DNA of 25,310 bases from an uncultured Clostridia bacterium (GTDB lineage Bacteria > Bacillota > Clostridia > Lachnospirales > Lachnospiraceae): positions 1 to 25,310 of the forward strand of contig CALZBV010000008.1 of the NCBI GenBank assembly GCA_945622055.1, written 5' to 3'. Positions 1-7,778 of this stretch are shown in pieces; the stretch's first letter is position 1, and each line of letters begins with the position of its first letter. The translations under genes were made by a program, and so were the position numbers. Below the pieces are notes generated by a model. That model did not search any database. It worked only from the letters and a program-made list of their open reading frames with translations, and was not told where the DNA came from.

Positions 1-632
1 CCCGCAAACTTCTCCTTCTCCGTTTTACGACCGCGAACCATCGGAATTGCAAGCACTTCCTCACAGAAATCAGCATACAGATTTAACATCTGAATCGTTC
101 TTGCCTCAGCTTCCTCAGCGGTTGCATGTGCCGTATGGCCCTCCTGCCACAAAAACTCCATGGAACGAAGGAACGGTCTTGTGGTCTTTTCCCAACGTAC
201 TACCGAACACCACTGATTGTAAACCTTCGGAAGATCACGATAGGAGCTGATAATCTTTGAATAAAAATCGCAGAACAGCGTCTCAGAGGTCGGACGAACG
301 CAGAGACGCTCCTGAAGCTTCTCTCCGCCACCATGCGTTACCCATGCCACCTCCGGTGCAAAGCCTTCCACATGATCCTTTTCCTTGTTCAAAAGGCTTT
401 CCGGAATAAACATCGGCATATAAACGTTCTCAACTCCGGTCTCCTTAAAGCGCCGGTCCAGTTCCTTCTGAATCAGCTCCCAGATTGCATAACCGGCCGG
501 ACGAATAATCATGCAGCCCTTAATTCCGGAATACTCAACTAATTCTGCCTTCTTCACAATGTCCGTATACCACTGTGCGAAATCATCCTCCATTGAGGTA
601 ATTGCCTCCACCATCTTCTTGTCATTTGCCAT
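1..632 (-). CDS. proS: Prolyl-tRNA synthetase, N-terminal part (cut by window edge)
   Basis: This class II aminoacyl-tRNA synthetase charges tRNA-Pro with proline in the cytoplasm. Only about the first 210 residues are in the window; the rest lies beyond position 1. The reading frame begins MANDKKMVEAITSMEDDFAQ and contains SGIKGCMIIRPAGYAIWELI, the motif 1 region typical of the shorter archaeal/eukaryote-like ProRS form common in Clostridia. It then shows the motif 2 stretch with RPTSE and VVRWEKTTRPFLRSMEFLWQ, followed by EGHTAHA. The start ATG at 632 is preceded by GAAAGGAG at a good distance. A T-box leader directly upstream, with a CCG proline specifier, independently supports the identity. 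Nothing seen suggests it is broken. Confidence 0.96.
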   Translation of the reverse strand, partial: MANDKKMVEAITSMEDDFAQWYTDIVKKAELVEYSGIKGCMIIRPAGYAIWELIQKELDRRFKETGVENVYMPMFIPESLLNKEKDHVEGFAPEVAWVTHGGGEKLQERLCVRPTSETLFCDFYSKIISSYRDLPKVYNQWCSVVRWEKTTRPFLRSMEFLWQEGHTAHATAEEAEARTIQMLNLYADFCEEVLAIPMVRGRKTEKEKFA

Positions 633-720
633 AATAAATCTCCTTTCTTTACAGCTGAAATTACCGGGAACCGCAGACATACCCTCGTTGTGCCGTCACA
701 TGCTTCGTATGTTCACACAC

Positions 721-758
721 AGAAAAGTCCCTTCTACGGGAACTCCCGTAGAAGGGAC
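721..758 (-). terminator. T-box attenuator terminator before proS
   Basis: A near-perfect hairpin with arms GTCCCTTCTACGGGA (758 to 744) and TCCCGTAGAAGGGAC (741 to 727) is followed on the minus strand by TTTTCT. This is the intrinsic terminator arm of the proS T-box. Its 5' arm is shared with the antiterminator. Confidence 0.9.
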
Positions 759-988
759 CAAACAAGCATCATTCGGCGGTACCACCCTTCTTAGCCGGCC
801 ACAACCGACTCTCTCACACAGCTATCACTGTATTCCCCGATAACGTAGGGCCACGTCGTACTCATCGCACGAAAGCTCCAAGGCCGGTTCCGGTGCTTAC
901 CAGCGGAGGCTCACACCATACGGAACTCCGCATCCTCCTTCTCTGACAGGCAGCTTACTGTACTATTCCTCTTCATCGCCACTCTAAA
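721..988 (-). promoter_or_regulatory. T-box riboswitch leader of proS (proline specific)
   Basis: The leader RNA senses uncharged tRNA-Pro and lets transcription read into proS. The conserved T-box sequence AAGAAGGGTGGTACCGCC lies at 792 to 775. Its 5' part AGAAGGG (791 to 785) can pair with CCCTTCT (756 to 750), which is also the 5' arm of the terminator. That gives the expected antiterminator/terminator switch. Stem I begins near 980 with GAAGAGGAATAGTA. Just before the usual CCTTGGAG segment (884 to 877) is GGAA-CCG-G, so the specifier triplet is probably CCG at 887 to 885, a proline codon. I placed the specifier by pattern, not by folding. The leader fills most of the 455-nt gap between proS and the next gene. 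Confidence 0.93.
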
Positions 989-998
989 ATATATGTGT

Positions 999-1027
999 AT
1001 CTTAACCGAATTTTTCTTTTTTGTCAA
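999..1027 (-). promoter_or_regulatory. Sigma-A type promoter of the proS T-box transcript
   Basis: The minus strand has TTGACA at 1027 to 1022, a 17-nt spacer and TAAGAT at 1004 to 999. Transcription would begin near 991, just ahead of T-box stem I. The perfect -35 box, good -10 box and ideal spacing make this a convincing promoter. Confidence 0.85.
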
Positions 1028-1088
1028 CCGGCTTTCTTACAGAAGTTTTCCCGGCAAAAGATTATGTTCTGATTCAGAAACCAAAACC

Positions 1089-2783
1089 TTACGTCTCGCT
1101 GTAGGAATCATACATCAGAATCAGTTCGTTGCGACATTCCAGAAATTTTCTGCAAAGCACCGGATCAAACTGCGTTCCACAGGCTTCCTCTATCATCTCG
1201 AATACCCTGTCATACCCAAAACGCTCCTTATACACGCGCCTGCTGACCAGTGCATCAAACACATCCGCAAGTGCCATAATCCGGGCTTCATACGGAATCT
1301 GCTCCCCCGCAATACCGGACGGGTAACCCGTTCCGTCCCACTTTTCATGGTGGTAATGTGCAATGTTTACCGCAATTTCACGAAATACCGCATCATCCAC
1401 ATTCTGAAGGATCTGCGACACGATTACTGCCCCCTTCTCCGGATGCATTTTCATGAGCTCGTACTCCTCCGGATCGAATTTGCCCGGCTTGTTCAGAATA
1501 CGGTCCGGAATTGCAATCTTACCGAAATCATGTAACGGTGCAGCATTGATAATCTTTTTTGCAATCGCAGGAGTAAGCTTTGCCTGCTCTCCCTCCTCCA
1601 GAAGATGATTAACAAAAACCTTTATCACATCACTGGTCCGTTTGATATGACCTCCGGTATTATTGTCTCTGTTTTCAACAATACTCGCCATACTAAGCGT
1701 AATATCCTGACGCATCTGGGAAAGCTGCTCTGTTTTCTCGTCTACCTCCCGCGCAAGATTTTCATTATAGTTTTCAATCAGCTTCCGGTATTTCTGTTCC
1801 TGGGTATCATCACGCAGACTGATACAATGAATCTTTTTTCCAAACCTCTGCGTCAGGCACCGGTGTCTTGCTTCTATCACATAACCGTTTTGTTCAAAAA
1901 AGCAATTCTCTTTTTCATCCTTTTCCCGAATCCACCTTTGAAGCTGACGAAGGAAGCCTGTATCCTCGCGATGGACTACATAATCGATGTTCAGCTCCGC
2001 CAATTCCGGAAACCACAATTTTGCAGCTTCGTTTACCCCGGCAAGCCTTCCGGCATTATCGCAAACTACAACTCCGTACTCCATGCTCTGCATCATGTAA
2101 TCCGCAGAAATCGCAGTCACGTCATAAAGACTGATTCTAATCAGGAGTAATAAAACACCGATTTGCGCAATTACATATCCAAGCGGCAGCAGCTCCACCG
2201 GAAATTGAAAATAACGTTCCAGTCCATAAATCAAAAGAAGCAGACACGTCAGAACGAGCAGCACGGTGCACGTTATATAGGATACGATCTTTTTACGGAA
2301 AAAAGACACCGAAATAATCAGAATACCGGTCAAAACCATACCTAACAGAGAAACCGGATATAACAGATGCAGAACGCCATATTCTTTTTCCAGAAAAATT
2401 ACAGAACCTCTCTGAACCAGTTCCACGCTCTTATAATACAGATGATGATACCGGTTGGTTGCTATCACCGAAAGAATTGCCGCTTCCACAAGCACACCGG
2501 CAACCCGGACCATTTTGGGAAGTTCAACACTACATAACTCGGTAACACACATCAAAAGAAAAAACGGGCTGAAGCAGGCTCCGAGATAGACCGTCATGTT
2601 CGCTACATCGGCCGCTTCCTCATTTTGTGCAACAGAGAGCAGTGCATAACCGAAATTTGTCACCACAATCGTACAAAACAGCATTGCATAATAAAGAGAA
2701 ATACGATTTTTAAAGAAATAAACCAAAAGAACCAGCAGTACAAATGAAACGGCAAATAACACCGTACAAAATATCTGATACAA
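1089..2783 (-). CDS. Membrane HD-GYP domain protein with 7TM and PAS-like regions
   Basis: This is a probable cyclic-di-GMP (or related cyclic dinucleotide) phosphodiesterase anchored in the membrane. About seven hydrophobic helices fill residues 1 to 220, resembling the histidine-kinase-type 7TM N-terminus. A PAS-like segment follows at about 225 to 335, then a short coiled coil and the HD-GYP domain at about 365 to 555. The metal-binding pair in APLHDFGK (H418, D419) and the HHEKWDGTGYP signature are both intact. No GGDEF domain is present. The frame could open at a GTG at 2813, but that codon has no ribosome binding site. The TTG at 2783 follows AGAGGAGGAGAG at ideal spacing, so I prefer it (564 aa). 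The gene begins 36 nt after the radical SAM gene ends and is probably co-transcribed with it. The ligand sensed is unknown. Confidence 0.9.
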   Translation of the reverse strand: MYQIFCTVLFAVSFVLLVLLVYFFKNRISLYYAMLFCTIVVTNFGYALLSVAQNEEAADVANMTVYLGACFSPFFLLMCVTELCSVELPKMVRVAGVLVEAAILSVIATNRYHHLYYKSVELVQRGSVIFLEKEYGVLHLLYPVSLLGMVLTGILIISVSFFRKKIVSYITCTVLLVLTCLLLLIYGLERYFQFPVELLPLGYVIAQIGVLLLLIRISLYDVTAISADYMMQSMEYGVVVCDNAGRLAGVNEAAKLWFPELAELNIDYVVHREDTGFLRQLQRWIREKDEKENCFFEQNGYVIEARHRCLTQRFGKKIHCISLRDDTQEQKYRKLIENYNENLAREVDEKTEQLSQMRQDITLSMASIVENRDNNTGGHIKRTSDVIKVFVNHLLEEGEQAKLTPAIAKKIINAAPLHDFGKIAIPDRILNKPGKFDPEEYELMKMHPEKGAVIVSQILQNVDDAVFREIAVNIAHYHHEKWDGTGYPSGIAGEQIPYEARIMALADVFDALVSRRVYKERFGYDRVFEMIEEACGTQFDPVLCRKFLECRNELILMYDSYSET

Positions 2784-2819
2784 TCGCTCTCCTCCTCTTT
2801 TGAATTCAAACACAAAATG

Positions 2820-4646
2820 CTACCATTTCTCCACTTCCACTGCCCGCGCATTTCCACTCAAAGGATCCCTGTTTTCATAATCAAATAAAACAAACGTCCT
2901 CTGCTGCAACCGTACTCTGCAGCAACTCTCCTCTTTTTCCCAGACGCGGTAAACAAACGGCTCCAGATGTGTCATTTTCGCCATCTGTTTCCTGTCAAAG
3001 CCGGTATATCCGGGCAGAAGTGAGCGTTCCTTCTCCTCCCGCCCATAAATGCGGCGTGCCTCTTCCTTATACTCTGCCGGCTCCGGGGCAAATTCCGGTC
3101 GTGTCCTCAGATTTTCCCGCAAATACAAATCATATATCAGACACTCCCGGTAAAACAACCGGCCGTCTGCATTCTCCTGTGAAGCCCCGGCTTTGTTATT
3201 TTCAAGCGTTTCATTCATAAACTCAAGCAGCACCTCATACCGGTAGCTGCGCGCCGGCTGGTTCACAAAGAAGCCCTTCCGTTTATAAAAATCTGCCAGA
3301 CTCTCAAACATGGAAAACGGAGAAGCAAACTCCTTTACGAGAAAACGAAGCGTCGTAACAAACTGCCTGCTGTTATAATAGAGCTCCACCATCTCTTCGA
3401 TTTTTTTCAGCCTGCAGATTTCCTCATAGGAAATGTCCTTCGTATAGAGCACCTCATACGGCGGGGTATGCCGGTAGCAGATACCGTATTTTTCTGCATC
3501 CTTCTCCATCTGTGAACCATGCAGTACCTTCAGAAATCCAAGCTGAAGCTGTTCCGGCTCCAGGGCAAAGACCCAGTTAAAGGAGCGCGCAAAGCTTTCG
3601 TAATCCTCTAACGGAAGTCCCGCAATCAAATCCAGATGCTGATGGATATTGCCGAAGGAATGAATCGTCTCAACCGCCTTTTTCAGCCGGTCCGGCCGCG
3701 CTGCCCGGTTGATGGCGCGAAGGGTATCCGGATTGGTTGTCTGCACACCGATTTCCAGCTGGACCAGTCCCGGACGCATCGTTTTCAGAACCTCACACGC
3801 AGCCTCTGTCAAAAGCTCCGCAGCGATTTCAAAATGAAAATTCGTCACCCCGTTATCATGCTCCGCAAGATAGCTCCAGATTGCCAGTGCATGCGCTTCC
3901 CTGCAGTTAAAGGTCCGGTCAACAAACTTGACCTGCTTCACCTTATGCTCCAAAAAAACCGAGAGCTCCCGTTTTACAATCGAAAGGTCACGCTGCCGGA
4001 CTGTTTTTTCAATCGAGGACAAACAATAACTGCACCCAAACGGGCATCCTCTCTGGGATTCATAATAAATAATCCTGTTTTCAAACCGCTCTGGGTGCCG
4101 GTATAAAAACGGAAGCGCGTCCATCTCCATCGGTTCCCGTTCTGCCGTGACCCCGCTTCGCAGATACAGCCCCGCGATAGCGGAAAGTCCGGACACAGCG
4201 TTATCCTCCGTTTTCTGTTCCCCCAGCCTGTCAGGCTTCTGCCCATTCTTCTCCTTTTCCAGATAAAACCGCAGCAGCTCAGAAAAGGTCTTCTCCCCTT
4301 CTCCGAGCATTACACCCGTTACCCCCGGAAACTCTGCGAGAAGCTCCCCTGCATTATGGCTGACCTCAGGACCGCCAAGCCACACCGGCACCCGGTAAAG
4401 CAGCTTCGGAAGCTCATAAAGCACCTCCCGCACCGTTTCAATATTCCAGATGTAGCACGAAAATCCGATAACATCGGGATTTCGTTTGTAAATATCCTCC
4501 AGAATATCCCCTGATTTCTGGTTGATTGTGTATTCCGCAATCTCCGTACAGTCTCTAAGCTCCTCCGGCAAAAAAGCGCAAAGGCTGTAAACCGCAGGAT
4601 TTGAGTGAATATATTTTGCATTCACTGCCACCAGTAAAAATTTCAT
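2820..4646 (-). CDS. B12-binding domain radical SAM protein (DUF4080-like)
   Basis: The 608-residue protein begins with a cobalamin-binding-like Rossmann region (about 1 to 135), including NPDVIGFSCYIWN, WLGGPEVS and GVMLGEGEKTF. A radical SAM TIM-barrel follows with the iron-sulfur motif RGCPFGCSYC; cysteines 201, 205 and 208 give CX3CX2C. Downstream are the SAM-binding segment with LVQLEIGVQTTN and LIAGLP. The C-terminal 200 residues match the general layout of the DUF4080 family, which is widespread in Clostridia and has no established reaction. No substrate can be assigned. The ATG at 4646 has GAGGAA upstream. The gene lies 70 nt downstream of the CDF transporter and directly before the HD-GYP gene. 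Confidence 0.9.
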   Translation of the reverse strand: MKFLLVAVNAKYIHSNPAVYSLCAFLPEELRDCTEIAEYTINQKSGDILEDIYKRNPDVIGFSCYIWNIETVREVLYELPKLLYRVPVWLGGPEVSHNAGELLAEFPGVTGVMLGEGEKTFSELLRFYLEKEKNGQKPDRLGEQKTEDNAVSGLSAIAGLYLRSGVTAEREPMEMDALPFLYRHPERFENRIIYYESQRGCPFGCSYCLSSIEKTVRQRDLSIVKRELSVFLEHKVKQVKFVDRTFNCREAHALAIWSYLAEHDNGVTNFHFEIAAELLTEAACEVLKTMRPGLVQLEIGVQTTNPDTLRAINRAARPDRLKKAVETIHSFGNIHQHLDLIAGLPLEDYESFARSFNWVFALEPEQLQLGFLKVLHGSQMEKDAEKYGICYRHTPPYEVLYTKDISYEEICRLKKIEEMVELYYNSRQFVTTLRFLVKEFASPFSMFESLADFYKRKGFFVNQPARSYRYEVLLEFMNETLENNKAGASQENADGRLFYRECLIYDLYLRENLRTRPEFAPEPAEYKEEARRIYGREEKERSLLPGYTGFDRKQMAKMTHLEPFVYRVWEKEESCCRVRLQQRTFVLFDYENRDPLSGNARAVEVEKW

Positions 4647-4716
4647 CTACATTTCCTCAGTCTCCGGGCTTTCCCGCTTTTGCAGACACAGTCTGCCCAA
4701 AGCTGTCCTTTCCCGG

Positions 4717-5898
4717 TCAGTCATGGTGAATCACAGAAAAGCTGTGATCGATTGAAATAACGCAGAAGTACTGCGGAAACTCCTTTGATACCAGCTCCGC
4801 AATCCGGCGTTTTACCTCCGCTTCTTTCCCGTTCAGCTCATGTGGTATTACACAGTCGAAAATCAGATTCGTGTGCGTATCTCCCGGTACAATTCGAAGA
4901 TCATGTACCGTAAGCTTCGGATGAATCAACGGAACATGCTCGGAAAGCCAGCTCCGCATGTCTCCCACACGCTCATCTCCCGTCACAATCGGATCCATAT
5001 GTACCACCAGATGCAAATTCATGCTTTTGTGGAAGTCGCGCTCAATATTATCAACAATATCATGACTTTTAAGAATATCCTCCTCGGCCGCCACCTCTAC
5101 ATGAACACTTGCAAACTGACGTCCCGGACCATAGTCATGCACCATAAGATCATGAGTGCCCAAAACGCCCGGATATTCCATAATGCGGTTTCGGATTTCC
5201 TCCACCACCTCCGGCTCCGGTGCCTTACCAAGCAACGGATCGAGCGTATCACGGATGATACCGAAACCACTGTAGAGAATGAAAACAGACACTGCAACTC
5301 CCATAAATCCATCAAGTTCAACTCCAACCACTGCAGAGATAACGGATGCCACTAAAACAGCCGCTGTTGTAATCACATCATTTCTGCTGTCTGCTGCCGT
5401 AGCAAGCAGGGTCTGTGAATTAATTTTTTTACCAACCGTACGGTTAAACTGTGCCATCCATAGCTTTACCAGAATCGACAAAACGAGTACCACAACAATT
5501 GCCGGACCAAATTCTACTTCTGCCGGATGAATTATCTTCTGAAAGGAGCTCTTAAACAACTCCACTCCGATAACCATAATCATAACCGCTACAGTAAGTC
5601 CTGCCAGATATTCATATCTGGCATGTCCGTACGGGTGTTCCTCGTCTGCAGGACGGCTTCCAAGCTTAAAACCAAGCAGGCTGATAATACTCGAGGATGC
5701 ATCGGAAAGGTTGTTTAATGCATCTGCGGTAATAGATACCGAGGCAGACAGCGTACCAATCAGAAATTTCAAAGCAAACAGCAGAACGTTACAGGCAATC
5801 CCGACCATTCCGGCCAGCCGTCCGTACTCTGCTCTCGAAGCAGTTTCCGCTCCGTCATTTCCTTCCCTGATAAATAACCGAAACAAAAGCTTTGTCAT
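4717..5898 (-). CDS. Cation diffusion facilitator (CDF) metal exporter, manganese-type signature
   Basis: This proton-coupled divalent metal exporter of the inner membrane has about six helices (residues 28 to 200) and a cytoplasmic ferredoxin-like C-terminal domain (about 205 to 390). TM2 carries ITADALNNLSD, giving N62-xxx-D66. TM5 carries AADSRNDV, giving D170-xxx-D174. Zinc exporters normally have H or D in the first position of TM2, whereas N/D with D/D resembles the Mn exporters of the MntE group. The metal is therefore inferred to be manganese. An upstream in-frame ATG at 5925 would overlap the previous gene by 14 nt and lacks a good binding site. The ATG at 5898 is preceded by AGGGGGA at 8 nt and yields the usual MTKLLFRLFI family start (393 aa). 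Confidence 0.92.
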   Translation of the reverse strand: MTKLLFRLFIREGNDGAETASRAEYGRLAGMVGIACNVLLFALKFLIGTLSASVSITADALNNLSDASSSIISLLGFKLGSRPADEEHPYGHARYEYLAGLTVAVMIMVIGVELFKSSFQKIIHPAEVEFGPAIVVVLVLSILVKLWMAQFNRTVGKKINSQTLLATAADSRNDVITTAAVLVASVISAVVGVELDGFMGVAVSVFILYSGFGIIRDTLDPLLGKAPEPEVVEEIRNRIMEYPGVLGTHDLMVHDYGPGRQFASVHVEVAAEEDILKSHDIVDNIERDFHKSMNLHLVVHMDPIVTGDERVGDMRSWLSEHVPLIHPKLTVHDLRIVPGDTHTNLIFDCVIPHELNGKEAEVKRRIAELVSKEFPQYFCVISIDHSFSVIHHD

Positions 5899-5911
5899 AC
5901 GTAAAATCCCC

Positions 5912-6943
5912 CTAATCCGTTTCATAACGAAGCATCACCAGACACAACGGTCCGAGGATAACTCCAAATATCCCAAACAGTTTTACTCCAAGGTATACTG
6001 CCATAAGCGTATACAACGGAGGAATCCCAATTTTATCCCCGAGAAGTCTCGGCTCCAAAACCTCCCGGACGATAATACAGGCCACGTAGGTAACGATTAA
6101 AATCCCTGCCTGCCCGGGATGACCCTGCACAAGGCAGAGAATACTCCAGGGTACCAGTACACATCCGGACCCGATGACCGGAAATGCATCCAAAACAGCG
6201 ACCAGAATGCCAAGCACCAGCGCATAGTCCCGCTTTACGAAGAGAAGCCCTATGCTGCACAATACCGCAATCAGAATCGTCAGCAAAAGCTCCGTCTTTA
6301 AATACGCTGCACCTGCCGCGTAGAGCCGGTGCTTCATTTTATCCGCTTTTGCCAGCAGCGCATCCTTTTCGCCGCGTTTTTCCTGTCGTTCCCGATATCC
6401 CAGAAACAGTACCGCTGCCGCAAAGGTCACAATGGTTTCCGTAAACAGTCCCGCAAAAAAACGTACAATTGCAGCTTTGTTCTCGAAAAGTGCCGTAAGT
6501 GTATCCTCCCTAAGCATCCTTTCCGCCTTTGGCAGATTCCGCAATACAAAAGCCTCCGACGTCCCGGCGTCCAGACAAAACCAACGGTCTACACAGCCGC
6601 AGATGGTGTGCGCACATCCAAGAAAGGCTGCCCGGAAGCTTTCAAAATTCTCAGAAAAAGCAAGCACCTGCCGGCAAAACAGCCGAAGGAAAAAGAAAAG
6701 ACCAAGTCCAAGCGTAAAAAGCGTAATCAGGATTAACGCAGCACCGCCAACAGAAACAGGAATATGGAGGTTTTTTTTCAGCCACCGCGCTGCCGGAGCA
6801 AGAAGCTCCGCCAGAAAATATGCCAGTACGAACGGAAGAAAAAGCGGAAGCACAAAACGGACAAACAAAATCACTGCAAGCACCGTTACAAGGCTTTTCC
6901 ACAGACTTTTCTTTTTTCCTTCCCTCTCCCGATTTTCTTCCAT
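5912..6943 (-). CDS. AI-2E family permease, YtvI-like
   Basis: A 343-residue polytopic membrane protein of the AI-2E/YdiK-type family (PF01594 as I know it). Hydrophobic helices lie near residues 15 to 50, 62 to 88, 155 to 180 and in a C-terminal cluster from about 215 to 338. The family-typical C-terminal segments are present: VLDAFPVIGSGCVLVPW, VREVLEPRLLGDKIGIPPLY and the final LFGIFGVILGPL. Size and end sequence resemble sporulation protein YtvI of spore-formers, which fits the CotS gene nearby, but AI-2E transport has not been shown for most members. The ATG at 6943 has GGGAG about 10 nt upstream. The stop sits just upstream of the preferred CDF start, so the two are probably co-transcribed. 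Confidence 0.88.
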   Translation of the reverse strand: MEENREREGKKKSLWKSLVTVLAVILFVRFVLPLFLPFVLAYFLAELLAPAARWLKKNLHIPVSVGGAALILITLFTLGLGLFFFLRLFCRQVLAFSENFESFRAAFLGCAHTICGCVDRWFCLDAGTSEAFVLRNLPKAERMLREDTLTALFENKAAIVRFFAGLFTETIVTFAAAVLFLGYRERQEKRGEKDALLAKADKMKHRLYAAGAAYLKTELLLTILIAVLCSIGLLFVKRDYALVLGILVAVLDAFPVIGSGCVLVPWSILCLVQGHPGQAGILIVTYVACIIVREVLEPRLLGDKIGIPPLYTLMAVYLGVKLFGIFGVILGPLCLVMLRYETD

Positions 6944-6959
6944 TCTCTCACTCCCATCC

Positions 6960-6988
6960 GTACCATACTTTTGTGTTTAGTATGGTAC
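6960..6988. repeat. 10-bp perfect inverted repeat upstream of the AI-2E permease
   Basis: GTACCATACT and AGTATGGTAC flank a 9-nt spacer in the 98-nt gap between the kinase-like gene and the permease. There is no U-run on the minus strand, so it is a poor terminator. Its symmetry and place about 17 nt before the permease start fit an operator or a 5' UTR hairpin. A weak TTGTAC-17-TATGGT pair overlaps it. Confidence 0.55.
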
Positions 6989-7041
6989 AAACGGGACCGA
7001 GCTATGTTATTGTATTTTTGTCAGCATCTCCAAAAAATGCA

Positions 7042-7734
7042 TTACAGACGAATCACAAGAAATTCTTTTCCGTGAAGTACTTCCTTCGTCACCGTTCCCT
7101 TTGCGCGCTCTTCCGAAAAGTCCTCTTCGGAACGGTTTACATCCAAAATCAATTTTGTGCCGTAGCTCTCGCCCTTTGCTTTCTTTGCCTCATATTCGGC
7201 AGCTTCCTCTACCAGAAGCTTTGCCAAAAGCTCAGTTGTACAATCGCTGGAATCAAGTACCAGATTATAATTGGAGTAATTGAAGTACTCTATTCCGTAG
7301 ATTTCACGGTATCTGCGGTCCTCGGTTGCCGCACGGTCACGAAGGCTGTTTGCACACTCCTCTAAGGAGGCATAGCTTTCCACGGCACCACGGCTTGCAT
7401 CCTTCATGACACGCTGTGCCGCAATCGGAAGGCTGACCGACAAAAATACCTTAAACGATTCTTCAACAAAATTCCACGCAAGACGGGAGTCAAACAAAAG
7501 CTGCTTATCCTTCTGCTCTCTTGAGATTCTTGCCGTTGTATCATCAATCATGTGGTCATATTTATGGTCGCTCTCCATCAGCTTGTTCATCTCAAGCACA
7601 CTGACACCATGCTCCTTGGCAATCTGGCGAATGACCTTTCCCGTAGAGAAAATTTCATAGCCGTACTCGCCTGCAAGTACTTTGCCAAGCGTGGATTTTC
7701 CGCTTCCGAGGTTACCGGTTAATGTAATATGCAT
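7042..7734 (-). CDS. Cytidylate kinase-like P-loop nucleotide kinase
   Basis: A 230-residue P-loop kinase-like protein. The Walker A motif GNLGSGKST occupies residues 7 to 15, followed by the FSTGKVIRQIAKEHG segment typical of the cytidylate-kinase-like/AAA_17 group. An LLFDSRLAWN segment follows, where such kinases carry a Walker B-like aspartate, and an arginine-rich lid region (SLRDRAATEDRRYREIYG). The last 50 residues (from about 180) are a charged extension that is not part of the usual kinase fold. True cmk genes in Clostridia have a different sequence, so the substrate is unclear: a nucleoside monophosphate is likely, CMP is a guess. AAGGCGG precedes the ATG. It lies 44 nt after hflC and may belong to that transcript. 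Confidence 0.8.
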   Translation of the reverse strand: MHITLTGNLGSGKSTLGKVLAGEYGYEIFSTGKVIRQIAKEHGVSVLEMNKLMESDHKYDHMIDDTTARISREQKDKQLLFDSRLAWNFVEESFKVFLSVSLPIAAQRVMKDASRGAVESYASLEECANSLRDRAATEDRRYREIYGIEYFNYSNYNLVLDSSDCTTELLAKLLVEEAAEYEAKKAKGESYGTKLILDVNRSEEDFSEERAKGTVTKEVLHGKEFLVIRL

Positions 7735-7778
7735 TTTGGTTCCGCCTTTCTTATACAGTTTATCCTGTTTTATTTTGT

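Noticed and set aside
993..1535. Plus-strand open frame of 180 residues, and other long plus-strand frames such as 1605-2150, 6820-7365, 13020-13670 and 18733-19290
   Set aside because: They lie antisense to well-supported genes with recognisable protein families, show no family motifs, and lack good binding sites. They are mirror frames of the real genes.
4682..4696. GCAGAC-ACA-GTCTGC hairpin between the CDF and radical SAM genes, as a terminator
   Set aside because: It is a perfect 6-bp stem, but no T-run follows on the minus strand, and the next gene follows closely, so termination is not supported.
5899..5925. Upstream ATG at 5925 as the start of the CDF gene
   Set aside because: It would overlap the permease gene by 14 nt without a binding site, whereas the ATG at 5898 has AGGGGGA and gives the family's usual N-terminus.
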